Shown: piece after piece, positions 20,138 to 32,848 of the stretch
Layout: every line of letters starts with the position of its first letter
Position numbering within the stretch: position 1 is the first letter of the stretch
Assembly: GCA_028277795.1 (NCBI GenBank)
Contig: JANQFP010000087.1
Span: 1-45,416, forward strand
From: Rhodospirillales bacterium
Lineage (GTDB): Bacteria; Pseudomonadota; Alphaproteobacteria; Rhodospirillales; JANQFP01
DNA length: 45,416 nt
Reading direction: 5' to 3'
Program-made: the position numbers and the translations under genes
Notes under the pieces: model-generated
Database searches by the model: none
Told to the model about the DNA's origin: nothing
The model's input: the letters and a program-made list of their open reading frames with translations, nothing else

Positions 20138-20870
20138 ATGTGGCCCGGCGCAGCCACGCCATCATCAGGGCGATGGCGGCGAGCGCCGCGATCAATGCCA
20201 GGCCGGCGGCCAGGATGGCGGCCAGGGTGAGCGTGGCGTCGCTCGACTGATAGAGCTCGAGCCCTTTCAGGGTCCCGGCCCCGAGGATGGTGGGGATGGA
20301 GAGCAGCATGGAGAACCGCGCGGCGTCGGTGCGCTCCATGCCCAGCATGCGGGCCGCCGTCATGGTGATGCCCGAGCGGCTGGTGCCGGGGATCAGCGCC
20401 AGGACCTGGGCCAGCCCGACGATGATCGCGTCGTGCAGGCCCACGTGCTCGAGCCGGCGCAAGGTCATGCCCAGACGGTCGGCCACGTACAGCACGATGC
20501 CGAACCCCAGGGTCGCCCAGCCGATCACCTCCAGGCTGCGCAGGCCGTCGCCGGCATAGGTGTTGACCGCGAAGCCGGCCGCCACCACCGGGATGGTGGC
20601 CACCACCACGTAGCCCGCGAGGCGCGCACCGGGGTCCCGCTGGCCGCGCAGCAGGCGGCCCAAGCCCACCACCATCGCCCACACGTCGCGCCAGAAATAG
20701 AGGATCACGGCGCCCAAGGTACCCACGTGCACGGCGACGTCGATCACCAGCCCCTGGTCCGGCCAGCCGAACAGCTTGGGCACCAGGATCAGGTGCCCCG
20801 AGGAGCTGATGGGCAGGAACTCGGTGATCCCCTGGACGACCGCCAACACCGCCAGATGTAGAAGCGACAC
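20070..20870 (-). CDS. uppP: Undecaprenyl-diphosphatase UppP (BacA)
   Basis: A 266-residue integral membrane enzyme that dephosphorylates undecaprenyl pyrophosphate, regenerating the lipid carrier for cell-wall synthesis; overproduction gives bacitracin resistance. Signature motifs are QGITEFLPISSSGHL (about 13-27) and ALIPGTSRSGITMTAARMLGM (about 160-180), which form the active site, among seven or eight membrane segments. GTG 20870, with GGGG about ten bases upstream, gives MSLLHLAVLAVVQG; a TTG at 20879 is less likely. The last 21 codons are duplicated downstream at 18497-18564. Despite that, the reading frame ends normally. Confidence 0.94.
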   Translation of the reverse strand: MSLLHLAVLAVVQGITEFLPISSSGHLILVPKLFGWPDQGLVIDVAVHVGTLGAVILYFWRDVWAMVVGLGRLLRGQRDPGARLAGYVVVATIPVVAAGFAVNTYAGDGLRSLEVIGWATLGFGIVLYVADRLGMTLRRLEHVGLHDAIIVGLAQVLALIPGTSRSGITMTAARMLGMERTDAARFSMLLSIPTILGAGTLKGLELYQSSDATLTLAAILAAGLALIAALAAIALMMAWLRRATFTPFVIYRIALGGLLLALAWMG

Positions 20871-20897
20871 GGTGTACAAACCCCAAATGCTGTAGGC

Positions 20898-20926
20898 GTT
20901 ATATCACCGCCCGGCGGCCCGCCCAA
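20898..20926 (-). promoter_or_regulatory. Putative uppP promoter
   Basis: On the minus strand TTGGGC (20926-20921) and TATAAC (20903-20898) are spaced by exactly 17 bases. The predicted start near 20891 leaves a leader of about 20 bases before GTG 20870. The -10 box matches five of six consensus positions. Confidence 0.45.
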
Positions 20927-20995
20927 GCCCGCAACGGGCCCCGCCGACACCCCCTACGGGAATGCTTGGACTCGCTCCCATGGGCCCCCATTTCT

Positions 20996-21024
20996 TTGTT
21001 GGATTCGGCGGCCGGACTTAGTAT
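20996..21024 (+). promoter_or_regulatory. Putative gltBD promoter
   Basis: TTGTTG (20996-21001), a 17-base spacer and TAGTAT (21019-21024) predict a start near 21031, about 30 bases before the gltB ATG, with GGAGG in between. It is divergent from the uppP promoter. No clear Lrp or NtrC site was seen. Confidence 0.4.
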
Positions 21025-21060
21025 CAAGGCCCGCCCCCAACCCCGCGACGGAGGCCAGCC

Positions 21061-25680
<4,620 letters not shown>

Positions 25681-25686
25681 TCCCCC

Positions 25687-27129
25687 ATGGGCAAGCCCAC
25701 CGGGTTCATGGAGATCCCCCGCCAGGATCGCTCCAACCAGCCGACGGCGGACCGGGTCCAGCACTTCGACGAGTTCGTCATCCCGCTCGACGACAGCGAG
25801 GTGGCCAAGCAGGGTGCGCGCTGCATGGACTGCGGCATCCCCTTCTGCCACAAGGGATGCCCGGTGGAGAACATCATCCCCGACTTCAACGACCTGGTGT
25901 TCCACAACCGGTGGCGCGAGGCCCTGGACAACCTCCATTCCACCAACAACTTCCCGGAGTTCACCGGCCGCGTCTGCCCGGCGCCGTGCGAGGCGGCGTG
26001 CACGCTCAACATCGACGACGAGCCGGTGACCATCCGCACCATCGAGTGCTCGATCATCGACAAGGGGTTCGCCGAAGGATGGGTGCGGCCGGTCATTCCG
26101 TCCCACCGCACCGGCAAGCGGGTCGCGGTCGTCGGGTCCGGGCCGGCCGGCCTGGCCGCCGCCCAGCAGTTGGCGCGCGCCGGCCACGCCGTCGTGGTGT
26201 ACGAGAAGGCGGCCCGCATCGGCGGCCTGCTGCGCTACGGCATTCCAGACTTCAAGATGGACAAGCGCATCATCGACCGCCGCATGTCGCAGATGCAGGC
26301 GGAAGGGGTCAAGTTCATCGCCGGCGTCCACGTCGGCGTCACCATGCCGGTGAAGGACCTCCTGGACGGGTTCGACGCCGTGGTCCTGGCGGGGGGCGCC
26401 GAGGCGCCGCGCGACCTGCCGGTGCCGGGCCGCGAGCTGGACGGCGTCCACTTCGCCATGGACTTCCTGACCCAGCAGAACAAGCGGGTGGCCGGCGAGC
26501 CCCTCGGCGTGAGCCGTGAGATCACGGCCTACAACAAGCGGGTGGTGGTCATCGGCGGCGGCGACACGGGCTCCGACTGCGTCGGCACATCGGTGCGCCA
26601 GGGGGCCCTTTCGGTGACCCAGCTCGAGATCATGCCGCGACCGCCGGCCCGCGAGAACAAGGAGCTGAGCTGGCCCTACTGGCCGCTCAAGATGCGCACC
26701 TCGTCCTCCCACGAGGAAGGCTGCCGGCGCGACTGGGCGGTGGTCACCAAGGCCTTCGCCGGCAACAAGGGGCGGGTATCGGCGCTGCAGTGCCTGCGCG
26801 TGGAATGGAACACCGACGGCAACGGCCGCATGTCCATGGACGAGCTGGAGGGCACCGAGTTCGAGATCCGCGCCGACCTGGTGCTGCTGGCCATGGGCTT
26901 CGTCCATCCGGTGCTCGACGGCATGGTGGAGCACCTGGGCGTGGAGCTGGACGGGCGCAAGAACATCAAGGCCGACACCGAGTCCTACGCCACCTCCATC
27001 GACAAGGTGTTCGTCGCCGGCGACATGCGCCGCGGCCAGTCCCTGGTGGTGTGGGCCATCCGCGAGGGCCGGCAGTGCGCCCGCGCCGTCGACGAGTACC
27101 TGATGGGCGAGTCCCTGCTGCCCCGCTGA
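25687..27129 (+). CDS. gltD: Glutamate synthase small (beta) subunit
   Basis: A 480-residue flavoprotein that passes electrons from NADPH via FAD to GltB. The N-terminal region has two Cys clusters for 4Fe-4S centres ([14 protein letters not shown] and [13 protein letters not shown]). The FAD-binding Rossmann motif is [19 protein letters not shown] and the NADPH-binding one [15 protein letters not shown]. The end has the expected [21 protein letters not shown]. The start ATG 25687 has AAGGA upstream, overlapping the end of gltB, so the two subunits are produced from one operon. Confidence 0.97.
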   Translation: MGKPTGFMEIPRQDRSNQPTADRVQHFDEFVIPLDDSEVAKQGARCMDCGIPFCHKGCPVENIIPDFNDLVFHNRWREALDNLHSTNNFPEFTGRVCPAPCEAACTLNIDDEPVTIRTIECSIIDKGFAEGWVRPVIPSHRTGKRVAVVGSGPAGLAAAQQLARAGHAVVVYEKAARIGGLLRYGIPDFKMDKRIIDRRMSQMQAEGVKFIAGVHVGVTMPVKDLLDGFDAVVLAGGAEAPRDLPVPGRELDGVHFAMDFLTQQNKRVAGEPLGVSREITAYNKRVVVIGGGDTGSDCVGTSVRQGALSVTQLEIMPRPPARENKELSWPYWPLKMRTSSSHEEGCRRDWAVVTKAFAGNKGRVSALQCLRVEWNTDGNGRMSMDELEGTEFEIRADLVLLAMGFVHPVLDGMVEHLGVELDGRKNIKADTESYATSIDKVFVAGDMRRGQSLVVWAIREGRQCARAVDEYLMGESLLPR

Positions 27130-27149
27130 CCGCGCCGGCGCCCGCCATC

Positions 27150-27178
27150 TTCCCATTCCCGGCCCGCCTTGCTATAAG
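27150..27178 (+). promoter_or_regulatory. Putative promoter for the DUF1178-like gene
   Basis: TTCCCA (27150-27155), a 17-base spacer and TATAAG (27173-27178) place a start near 27185, about 35 bases before ATG 27220. The -10 box is good and the -35 box weak. It allows expression of the next two genes independently of gltBD. Confidence 0.35.
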
Positions 27179-27219
27179 TCGACCGCAACAACACCGAAAA
27201 CCTAAGGGAAACCCATCCC

Positions 27220-27459
27220 ATGATGGTCTACGACCTGCTGTGCTCCCACGGCCACCGGTTCGAGGAGTGGTTCTCCAGCAGCGCCGACTACGAGGCCAAG
27301 GCGGCGGCCGGCCACCTGGCCTGCCCCGAATGCGGCGACTCCGAGGTGACCAAGGCCCTGATGGCGCCCAAGCTCAATTCCGGTGCTGCCGCGCCGGCCC
27401 CGGCCTGCGGCGCTCCGGCCTGCGCTAGCGGCATGTGCCAGTTCGGCGACCTCGACTGA
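27220..27459 (+). CDS. Short DUF1178-like zinc-ribbon protein
   Basis: A 79-residue protein with the DUF1178 N-terminal pattern: MVYDLLCSHGHRFEEWFSSSADYEAK, then the CxxC knuckle CPECGDSEVTKALMAPKL. The C-terminal part is Ala/Pro/Gly-rich with three more Cys (ACGAPACASGMC), which could complete a zinc or copper site. DUF1178 proteins as I know them are about 140-160 residues, so this is a compact version that ends where the second half should begin; I see no frameshifted remainder downstream. Function is unknown. AAGGGAAACC lies upstream of the start. A DUF423 gene follows after 45 bp. Confidence 0.75.
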   Translation: MMVYDLLCSHGHRFEEWFSSSADYEAKAAAGHLACPECGDSEVTKALMAPKLNSGAAAPAPACGAPACASGMCQFGDLD

Positions 27460-27504
27460 CGGACAACCCGGGCGCCCGCCTCCACACGGAACCGGACCGT
27501 ACCC

Positions 27505-27873
27505 ATGCGCCTGTGGCTGTTCCTGGCCGCGGTCAACGGCCTGATGGCGGTGATCGCCGGGGCCTACGGCTGGCATTCCCTGGAGGCCGAGGCAGGGACC
27601 CGCAAGATCTTCGCCGTCGGCGTCCAGTATCAGATGTGGCACGCCCTGGCCCTGCTGGCGGTGGCTTGGCTGGCCTCGCGCTCGGAGACCCGCCGGCCCG
27701 AGGTCATCGTCGCCGGCTCCGCCTTCACCGCCGGCATCGTCCTGTTCTCGGGCACCCTCTACGCCTTCGGCTTCCTGGAGTACATCCCCCTGGAAGGCGC
27801 CGCCCCGGCCGGCGGCGTGCTGCTGATGGTGGGCTGGGCGGCGCTCATCTGGGCCGCCCTGCGGCGGAGTTGA
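27505..27873 (+). CDS. DUF423 family membrane protein
   Basis: A 122-residue protein with four hydrophobic segments, as in DUF423/YgdD. Typical motifs are NGLMAVIAGAYGWHSLE at the start, VGVQYQMWHALALLAVAWL in the middle, and AGIVLFSGTLYAFGF followed by GGVLLMVGWAALI at the end. The usual family G-A-F-G-A-H version is changed to GAYGWHSL. It resides in the inner membrane and its function is unknown. It is convergent with the STAND-like gene, with only 12 bases between the two stops and no terminator hairpin. Confidence 0.88.
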   Translation: MRLWLFLAAVNGLMAVIAGAYGWHSLEAEAGTRKIFAVGVQYQMWHALALLAVAWLASRSETRRPEVIVAGSAFTAGIVLFSGTLYAFGFLEYIPLEGAAPAGGVLLMVGWAALIWAALRRS

Positions 27874-27885
27874 TACTGGGAACTG

Positions 27886-30816
27886 TCAGGATTCGTCCGT
27901 CGCTCCACCCGTCGCTTCTCGTTCCAGCGCGTGGAAGGCTTCCGCGATGGGGCCGAGCAAGGTGGCGTCCGGCTCGACGCCGGTCTCCTCGCACAGTTCC
28001 ATGTAGTCCGTCGCCATCATCTGCATCCAGCGGGCGAAGGCGCGGGGGTTGGCGAGGAATAAATTGGACATGATCTCAGCCGCCTCGCGGATCGCCCCCA
28101 GCGCGTCATCCGTTCTTCCTAGCCCTTGCAGCACTCGGTGGAGGGCGCCCAGGGAAATCGCCAAGTAGGGCCGGAAGGCGTCGGGCCGGGCCGCCGCCAG
28201 GTCGCGGCGGATGGCGACGGCCTCCTCGGCTTTCTCCAGAGCCTCCTCGTGGCGCCCGAGGTGGCTGAGGATGTTCGCCAAGTTGTTGAGGGACATGGCC
28301 ACGTCGGGACGAAAGGCGTCCGGCCGTGCCGCGGCCAGGCCGCGGTAGAGGAGAGAAGCCTCCTCGGCTTTCTCCAAGGCCTCGTCGCCGCGCCCGAGAT
28401 CGCTGAGGCGGTTCGCCAGGGTGTTGAGGTAGCCGGCCAAGTCGGGCTGAAAAGCGTCGGGCCGCGCCACCGCCAGGTCGCGTTGGATGGCCACCAACTC
28501 CTCGGCTTTCTCCAGGGCCTCCTCGCGGCGCCCGAGATCGCTTAGAGAATTCGCCAGGTTGTTGAGGGACGTAGCCAACTCGGGCCGGAAGGTGTCGGGC
28601 CGGGCCGCGGCCAAGTCGCGGTAGATTAGAGAAGCCTCCTCGGCTTTCTCCAGGGCCTCCTCGCGGCGCCCGAGGTCGCTGAGGGACCTCACCAGTGTGT
28701 TGAGGGACATGGCCAAGTCGGGCCCGGCCGCCGCCAGGTCGCGGCGGATGGCGACGGCCTCCTCGGCTTTTTCCAGGGCCTCTTCGCGGCGCCCGAGGTC
28801 GCTGAGGCGGTTGGCCAGGTTGTTGAGGGACAGGGCGTGGTGGGGGCGCATTTCCTCCGGGTGGTCTTGGGCGAGGGACCGAAAGGCTCGCTCCGACTCT
28901 TCGGCCGCTTCCACCGCTCCTTCCCTATGACCCAACTCGCTCAGCGCGTTGGCAAGGTTTGTGGCGTAGCCAGCGATATCCTGCCTCATCTTCAAGGGAA
29001 TGGGTTTGGGCGTTGCACGCAGCCCGTCGAGATGCAGCCGGGTGACCTCCAACTTGGTTTCCCGCAAGGCTACCGATTGCTTGGGCAGCAACGGAATCAG
29101 CTTCGCTGCCAGGTCAGCGGTTCCTTCCTTTGCCAGCAACGCCGCCAGTACGCGCCCGATGGGATCGCCGGTCTCCACTGCCGCCGCCATGGCGATCTTC
29201 GCCAAACGAACGACGCGGCCCGACAGGGCGCGGTCCAGCCATTGCGTTTGGCCGGAGTCGCGCTGGGCGAGGCGGGTCAGCACCGTCAGTGCGCTATGAG
29301 CCTGGCCGGCGTCGGCACCGTCGAGGAAGGCACCCAACAGGGCAAGGTCGGCGGCAACTTCGCGCGCCACCAAGTGCTCGCCGATAACGTCTGGCTGCAA
29401 GCCGTTGAGCCACCCGGGGCCGGGATAAAGGCGGTGGAGCACCGCTGCCGCCTGCCCAACGCGGTCGGCGGGTTGTCCGCGCATTAGCGGTGCCGAGGCG
29501 ATCAGGACCGTCGCATTGCCCTTCGTCTCTACCCGGCCGGCCAACGTGGCCATTGCAGCGGATTGGGCCATGGTTTGGGTACTCAAGCCGGCCGGTGCCT
29601 GGCGGCGCCACAGATCGGATTCCCGGCCGAGCACGAATTCCAGCAGGTCGGATGCACTTTCGATGGTCTCCCTGTGGACCGCGGCGAGAGCCGCGAGGTG
29701 CAAGTAGAGCGCGCGCTCAAAATGGCCTTGGGACAGATCGGGCGGGTCGGCGAACGGGCCTTCCACTTCCAGAAGTTCGGCGAAAGCCTGCCGGGCCTCG
29801 TCGAAATAGACCCGGCGCCGGTCGGGTTCCATGGTCAGCGGTGCGATCTCCGTATGGTGCGACGCGGGGCCGCGCACCAAGTCCCCAACGCCTCCGCCCG
29901 CGTCGCCTAGCTCCTGCCACCAGTCGCCGGTGCCGCGCGCCAGGAGCACCAGGCGCAAGGTGCTACCCCGCTGGACCATCGCGTCCGCCCGGTTCAGCAA
30001 CGCCGTGACCGCATCGCGGCGGGTCTCGGCGTAGTCGATAACCAGAAGGAGTCGCTCGGGGCGCAGCAACGCGTCCCAAGTGGCGGGATCGGACCCGTCG
30101 GCCTCCGCCTTCAAGAAGCCGGCTCGCCAGTTCTGCTCCGCCAACTCCGCGCAGGCGTGCATCCACAGGCGCGTCTTGCCCATGCCGCCCGCGCCAGTGT
30201 AGAGGCGCAGCCTGAACTGTCCGCCGCCATCGCACCACGCAGCGATGTCCGCCATTTCCTCCTCGCGGCCCTGAAATCCGACGGCGGCAAAATCGGCGCG
30301 GAGCAACCCGGTCTCGGCGTGGAGGCCCTTGTGCCACCGTACTCGCCGGTACTCGACCAGGGAAGCCAGGGCGTGCGCCTCGCGGTAGCCGGCGAGCAGC
30401 GCCTCCAGGTCCGGCTGGTTGGCGGGGAGCGCAGTGATCATACTGGCCAGCACCGGCGCGGCACTCTCGCGAACGTGTGCGGCCATACTTCCGGATTGCT
30501 CGTCGATGAGCCGCGCCACCGCATGGGCGTCTGTCGCTCCCGCGCGCACCCTTTCCGCGAACCCTTCCGTGAGCAGCAGTCGTTGGACGGTGCCGATGAC
30601 CTCTTCGCTGACCTCGGCTTTCAGAGTAGCCACCTGGTCGGCGATCATGGCTTCCCACTGCTGTCGCTGGCGGTCGCCGAGCCAATCTCGCAGGCCTCCG
30701 AACGCCTCTGAGCCGAGAAGCAAGGTGAGCGCTTCCGTGGGGACGCCGGCCAATGTTCCAACCAACGCGGTCATCAACCGCGTGCCCCATTTGACGATGG
30801 CCTCGTCCTTGCTCAT
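27886..30816 (-). CDS. STAND-like P-loop ATPase with C-terminal TPR array
   Basis: A 976-residue multi-domain protein. The N-terminal 160 residues are helical, with a hydrophobic stretch (LMTALVGTLAGVPTEALTLL). The ATPase core follows a conserved lead (FQGREEEMADIAAWCD), with Walker A TGAGGMGKT (about 207-215) and Walker B LLLVIDYAE (about 256-264). A helical linker region runs to about 600. The end is a TPR array of 46-residue units (ATSLNNLANSLSDLGRREEA, LEKAEEAVAIRRDLAAARPD). This architecture is that of STAND signalling ATPases, where repeats sense a ligand and the N-terminus is the effector. Several such families act in phage defence; here that is only inferred. It stands alone with no recognised partner. 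ATG 30816 gives the longest clear start. Ribosome-site evidence is weak. Confidence 0.8.
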   Translation of the reverse strand: MSKDEAIVKWGTRLMTALVGTLAGVPTEALTLLLGSEAFGGLRDWLGDRQRQQWEAMIADQVATLKAEVSEEVIGTVQRLLLTEGFAERVRAGATDAHAVARLIDEQSGSMAAHVRESAAPVLASMITALPANQPDLEALLAGYREAHALASLVEYRRVRWHKGLHAETGLLRADFAAVGFQGREEEMADIAAWCDGGGQFRLRLYTGAGGMGKTRLWMHACAELAEQNWRAGFLKAEADGSDPATWDALLRPERLLLVIDYAETRRDAVTALLNRADAMVQRGSTLRLVLLARGTGDWWQELGDAGGGVGDLVRGPASHHTEIAPLTMEPDRRRVYFDEARQAFAELLEVEGPFADPPDLSQGHFERALYLHLAALAAVHRETIESASDLLEFVLGRESDLWRRQAPAGLSTQTMAQSAAMATLAGRVETKGNATVLIASAPLMRGQPADRVGQAAAVLHRLYPGPGWLNGLQPDVIGEHLVAREVAADLALLGAFLDGADAGQAHSALTVLTRLAQRDSGQTQWLDRALSGRVVRLAKIAMAAAVETGDPIGRVLAALLAKEGTADLAAKLIPLLPKQSVALRETKLEVTRLHLDGLRATPKPIPLKMRQDIAGYATNLANALSELGHREGAVEAAEESERAFRSLAQDHPEEMRPHHALSLNNLANRLSDLGRREEALEKAEEAVAIRRDLAAAGPDLAMSLNTLVRSLSDLGRREEALEKAEEASLIYRDLAAARPDTFRPELATSLNNLANSLSDLGRREEALEKAEELVAIQRDLAVARPDAFQPDLAGYLNTLANRLSDLGRGDEALEKAEEASLLYRGLAAARPDAFRPDVAMSLNNLANILSHLGRHEEALEKAEEAVAIRRDLAAARPDAFRPYLAISLGALHRVLQGLGRTDDALGAIREAAEIMSNLFLANPRAFARWMQMMATDYMELCEETGVEPDATLLGPIAEAFHALEREATGGATDES
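28190..28830 (-). repeat. Tandem 138-bp repeats coding for TPR units
   Basis: Within the STAND-like gene the block TCCTCGGC (plus strand) recurs at 28223, 28361, 28499, 28637 and 28760, with spacings of 138, 138, 138 and 123 bases. Neighbouring units are nearly identical in DNA. The short unit lacks 15 bases (five residues between two PD-L-like positions), consistent with an in-frame slippage deletion. More diverged units extend upstream in the gene. Confidence 0.9.
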
Positions 30817-30943
30817 GTCGCGACCTTAAAAGGCCTCCGCGCGTACCTCCAACCGAAAAGCAAAAGGAATAATTGAAAAACTACCCGTGCTCTTCTAGAG
30901 GGCGGAATGCACGCGGGGCGAAGTGGATGCACCGGGGCGCGGC

Positions 30944-30990
30944 GCTGCAATGCTCCTCCGCGTTCCTCCGCGCCCTCTGCATCCAGGAAC
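30944..30990 (-). repeat. Dispersed GC-rich repeat, partial inverted copy
   Basis: On the minus strand this reads GATGCAGAGGGCGCGGAGG and on into ACGCGGAGGAGCATT, sharing 20 exact bases with 31072-31091 in opposite orientation. It is a half-copy compared with 17430-17550 and 31043-31165. Confidence 0.65.
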
Positions 30991-30997
30991 ACCCCCC

Positions 30998-31035
30998 AAA
31001 AGAGAAAGCCGGCCCGAAGGCCGGCTTTCTCTTTT
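30998..31035. terminator. Strong bidirectional terminator hairpin
   Basis: A perfect 17-bp stem beginning AAAAGAGAAAGCCGGCC (30998-31014), with tetraloop CGAA and its complement at 31019-31035 ending in TTTT. A-tract and T-tract flank the stem on both strands, so it works in either direction. It would end transcription from the ferredoxin-NADP reductase gene before the STAND-like gene. Confidence 0.8.
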
Positions 31036-31042
31036 GGCTGAT

Positions 31043-31165
31043 CTCAAACACAAGGACGCAGAGAAGGCACTGAGGAACGCGGAGGAGCATTCCCGCGCCG
31101 CTACGCGGCGTAATTTCCTTTCTCCGCGTCCTCCGCGCGACCCCGGCGTCCTCTGCGCTCAATCC
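31043..31165. repeat. Dispersed GC-rich repeat, copy 2
   Basis: Same block order as 17430-17550: GGACGCAGAG, GGAGGAGCATTCCCGCGCC, a GCGGCG turn, ATTTCCTTTCTC, CGTCCTCCGCG and CTCTGCG. The left and right arms are partly complementary, suggesting a transcribed or extruded hairpin. It lies between a terminator and the end of the reductase gene. Confidence 0.75.
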
Positions 31166-31187
31166 TAAGCACGACGCCCGCGTTCGA

Positions 31188-32213
31188 TCACCCGGCCTTT
31201 CCCGGCACGCCCTTGGTCGTCGAGTACTCGAAGTGCAGGGCCTCGCCGGGGTGGAGCACTCCGTAGGCGGCGTGGGCCGCCATGGCCGCCTCGGAGAAGC
31301 CGCTGAGGATCAGCTTGAGCTTGCCGGGATAGGTGGCGATGTCGCCGATGGCGAAGATGCCGGTCTGGTTGGTGGCGCAGGTGGCGGGATCGACGACGAT
31401 GTGGTTGCGGTCCAGGTTGAGGCCCCACCGGGCGATGGGACCCAGGTTCTGGGCCAGGCCGAAGAAGGGCAGCAGCACGTCGGCGTCGAGGCGCCGCTCG
31501 CCGCCGTCCAGGTCGCGCACGACGACGGTGCTCAGCACGCCGCCGTCGCCCTCCAGGCCGGCGAGCTGAAACGGGATCACCAGGTCGATGGCCCCCGCCG
31601 CGGCCAGTTCGTTCAGCTTCTCGGCGCTGCCCGGTGCGGCACGGAACTTCGGCCGCCGGTGCACCACCGCCACCCGCTCCGCCACCTCGGCCAGGGACAG
31701 GGCCCAGTCCACCGCCGAATCGCCGCCGCCGGCGATGACCACCTTCTTGTTCCGGAAGTCCTCGCGGCGCCGCACCAGGTAGTGGACGCTCCTGCCCTCG
31801 TAGGCCTCGATCCCGTCAAGCGGCGGGCGGTTGGGCCCGAAGGCGCCGACCCCGGCGGCCACGAACACGGCCCCGGCATCGATGACGGTCCCTGCGCCCG
31901 TGGTCAGCCGCCAGCGGCCGCCGTCGGCGGGCTCCAAGGCGGTCACCTGCTGGTTCAGGTGGTAGACGGGATCGAACGGCGCCGCCTGGGCTTCCAGCCG
32001 CTCGACCAGGTCGCCGGCCATGATCTCCGGATAACCGGGGATGTCGTAGATGGGCTTCTCGGGATAGAGCGCCGAGCACTGGCCGCCGATCATCTCCAGG
32101 GCATCGATCACGTGGCACTTGAGGTTGAGCATGCCGCACTCGAAGACGGCGAACAGGCCGACCGGGCCGGCCCCGATGACGGCCACATCGGTGGTGTGGG
32201 GCGTGTTGGTCAT
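31188..32213 (-). CDS. Ferredoxin/flavodoxin-NADP reductase, thioredoxin-reductase-like type
   Basis: A 341-residue flavoprotein. The FAD-binding motif is VIGAGPVGLFAVFECGMLNL and the NADPH-binding motif VIAGGGDSAVDWALSLAEV; the end has GIFAIGDIATYPGKLKLILSGF. The redox-active CxxC of true thioredoxin reductase is absent, which with GGQCSALYPEKPIYDIPGYP defines the YumC-type ferredoxin-NADP reductases. It supplies reduced ferredoxin or flavodoxin in the cytoplasm. The C-terminal extension HFEYSTTKGVPGK is typical. I prefer ATG 32213 (MTNTPHTTD), close to the fold; ATG 32249 would add twelve residues and cannot be ruled out. It is divergent from tsaE and followed by a repeat and strong terminator. 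Confidence 0.92.
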   Translation of the reverse strand: MTNTPHTTDVAVIGAGPVGLFAVFECGMLNLKCHVIDALEMIGGQCSALYPEKPIYDIPGYPEIMAGDLVERLEAQAAPFDPVYHLNQQVTALEPADGGRWRLTTGAGTVIDAGAVFVAAGVGAFGPNRPPLDGIEAYEGRSVHYLVRRREDFRNKKVVIAGGGDSAVDWALSLAEVAERVAVVHRRPKFRAAPGSAEKLNELAAAGAIDLVIPFQLAGLEGDGGVLSTVVVRDLDGGERRLDADVLLPFFGLAQNLGPIARWGLNLDRNHIVVDPATCATNQTGIFAIGDIATYPGKLKLILSGFSEAAMAAHAAYGVLHPGEALHFEYSTTKGVPGKAG

Positions 32214-32356
32214 GGAAACATCGTCGATTGAGCGTTTATGATCGGCCATCGCTGTCCGTGCCGACGGCGCGGGCCTTTACAATGGCGGCCGGGGCACGTG
32301 CGATCAAGGCCCCTGGGGACGGCCCGGGGATGGGGGGACGAGGCCACGGGGCCGGG

Positions 32357-32848
32357 ATGGACGCAGCCGCAACGCCGATCCACATGGACCTGCCCGACGA
32401 GGCCGCCACCGCCGCCCTCGCCGGCCGCCTCGCGGACCTGGCCGCGCCGCCCGACGTGCTGGCCCTGACCGGCGAGCTGGGCACCGGCAAGACCGTGTTC
32501 GCCCGCGCCTTCATCCACGCCCGCGCCCGCCGCCGCGGCGTCGACCCGGGCGAGGTGCCGAGCCCCACCTTCACCCTGGTGCAGACCTACGATCTGCCCG
32601 GCGGCCCGGTCTACCACTTCGACCTCTACCGCATCGGGGATGCGCGGGAGGCCTACGAGCTGGACATCGAGGACGCCTTCGCCGAGGGCATCTCGCTGAT
32701 CGAGTGGGCCGAGCGCCTGGGCGACCTGCTGCCGGCGGAGCGCCTGGACGTGACCCTGTCCCACGCGGGCCGGCCGGCGGCCCGGCGGGTGCGCCTGGAC
32801 GCCCGCGGACGGTGGTCGGATCGCCTGTTGGAGGCCGGCCTTGTCTGA
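32357..32848 (+). CDS. tsaE: tRNA threonylcarbamoyladenosine biosynthesis ATPase TsaE
   Basis: A 163-residue P-loop ATPase that works with TsaB and TsaD to make t6A37 in ANN-decoding tRNAs. Motifs are Walker A GELGTGKTVFARAF, switch-like PSPTFTLVQTYD, HFDLYRI and EWAERLGDLLP, all family hallmarks. The start is chosen at ATG 32357 (MDAAATPIHMDLPDEAAT), with GGGGCCGGG in front; the frame is open further upstream (to 32228), where it would overlap the divergent reductase start region. It is the first gene of a cluster, and its end overlaps amgK by eight bases. Confidence 0.92.
   Translation: MDAAATPIHMDLPDEAATAALAGRLADLAAPPDVLALTGELGTGKTVFARAFIHARARRRGVDPGEVPSPTFTLVQTYDLPGGPVYHFDLYRIGDAREAYELDIEDAFAEGISLIEWAERLGDLLPAERLDVTLSHAGRPAARRVRLDARGRWSDRLLEAGLV

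Larger units (their letters stand above)
30817..31187. other. Gene-free spacer with inverted repeats and terminator
   Basis: These 371 bp hold no credible gene. They contain a perfect 20-base inverted pair (30949-30968 and 31072-31091) belonging to the dispersed GC-rich repeat family. Between its arms lies a strong terminator hairpin. The part next to the STAND-like gene (30825-30900) is AT-richer and should hold its promoter, but no convincing boxes were found. Confidence 0.7.

Noticed and set aside
28190..28830. Regularly spaced repeats resembling a CRISPR-like array
   Set aside because: The whole 138-bp period is in frame and encodes TPR helices, without unique spacers.
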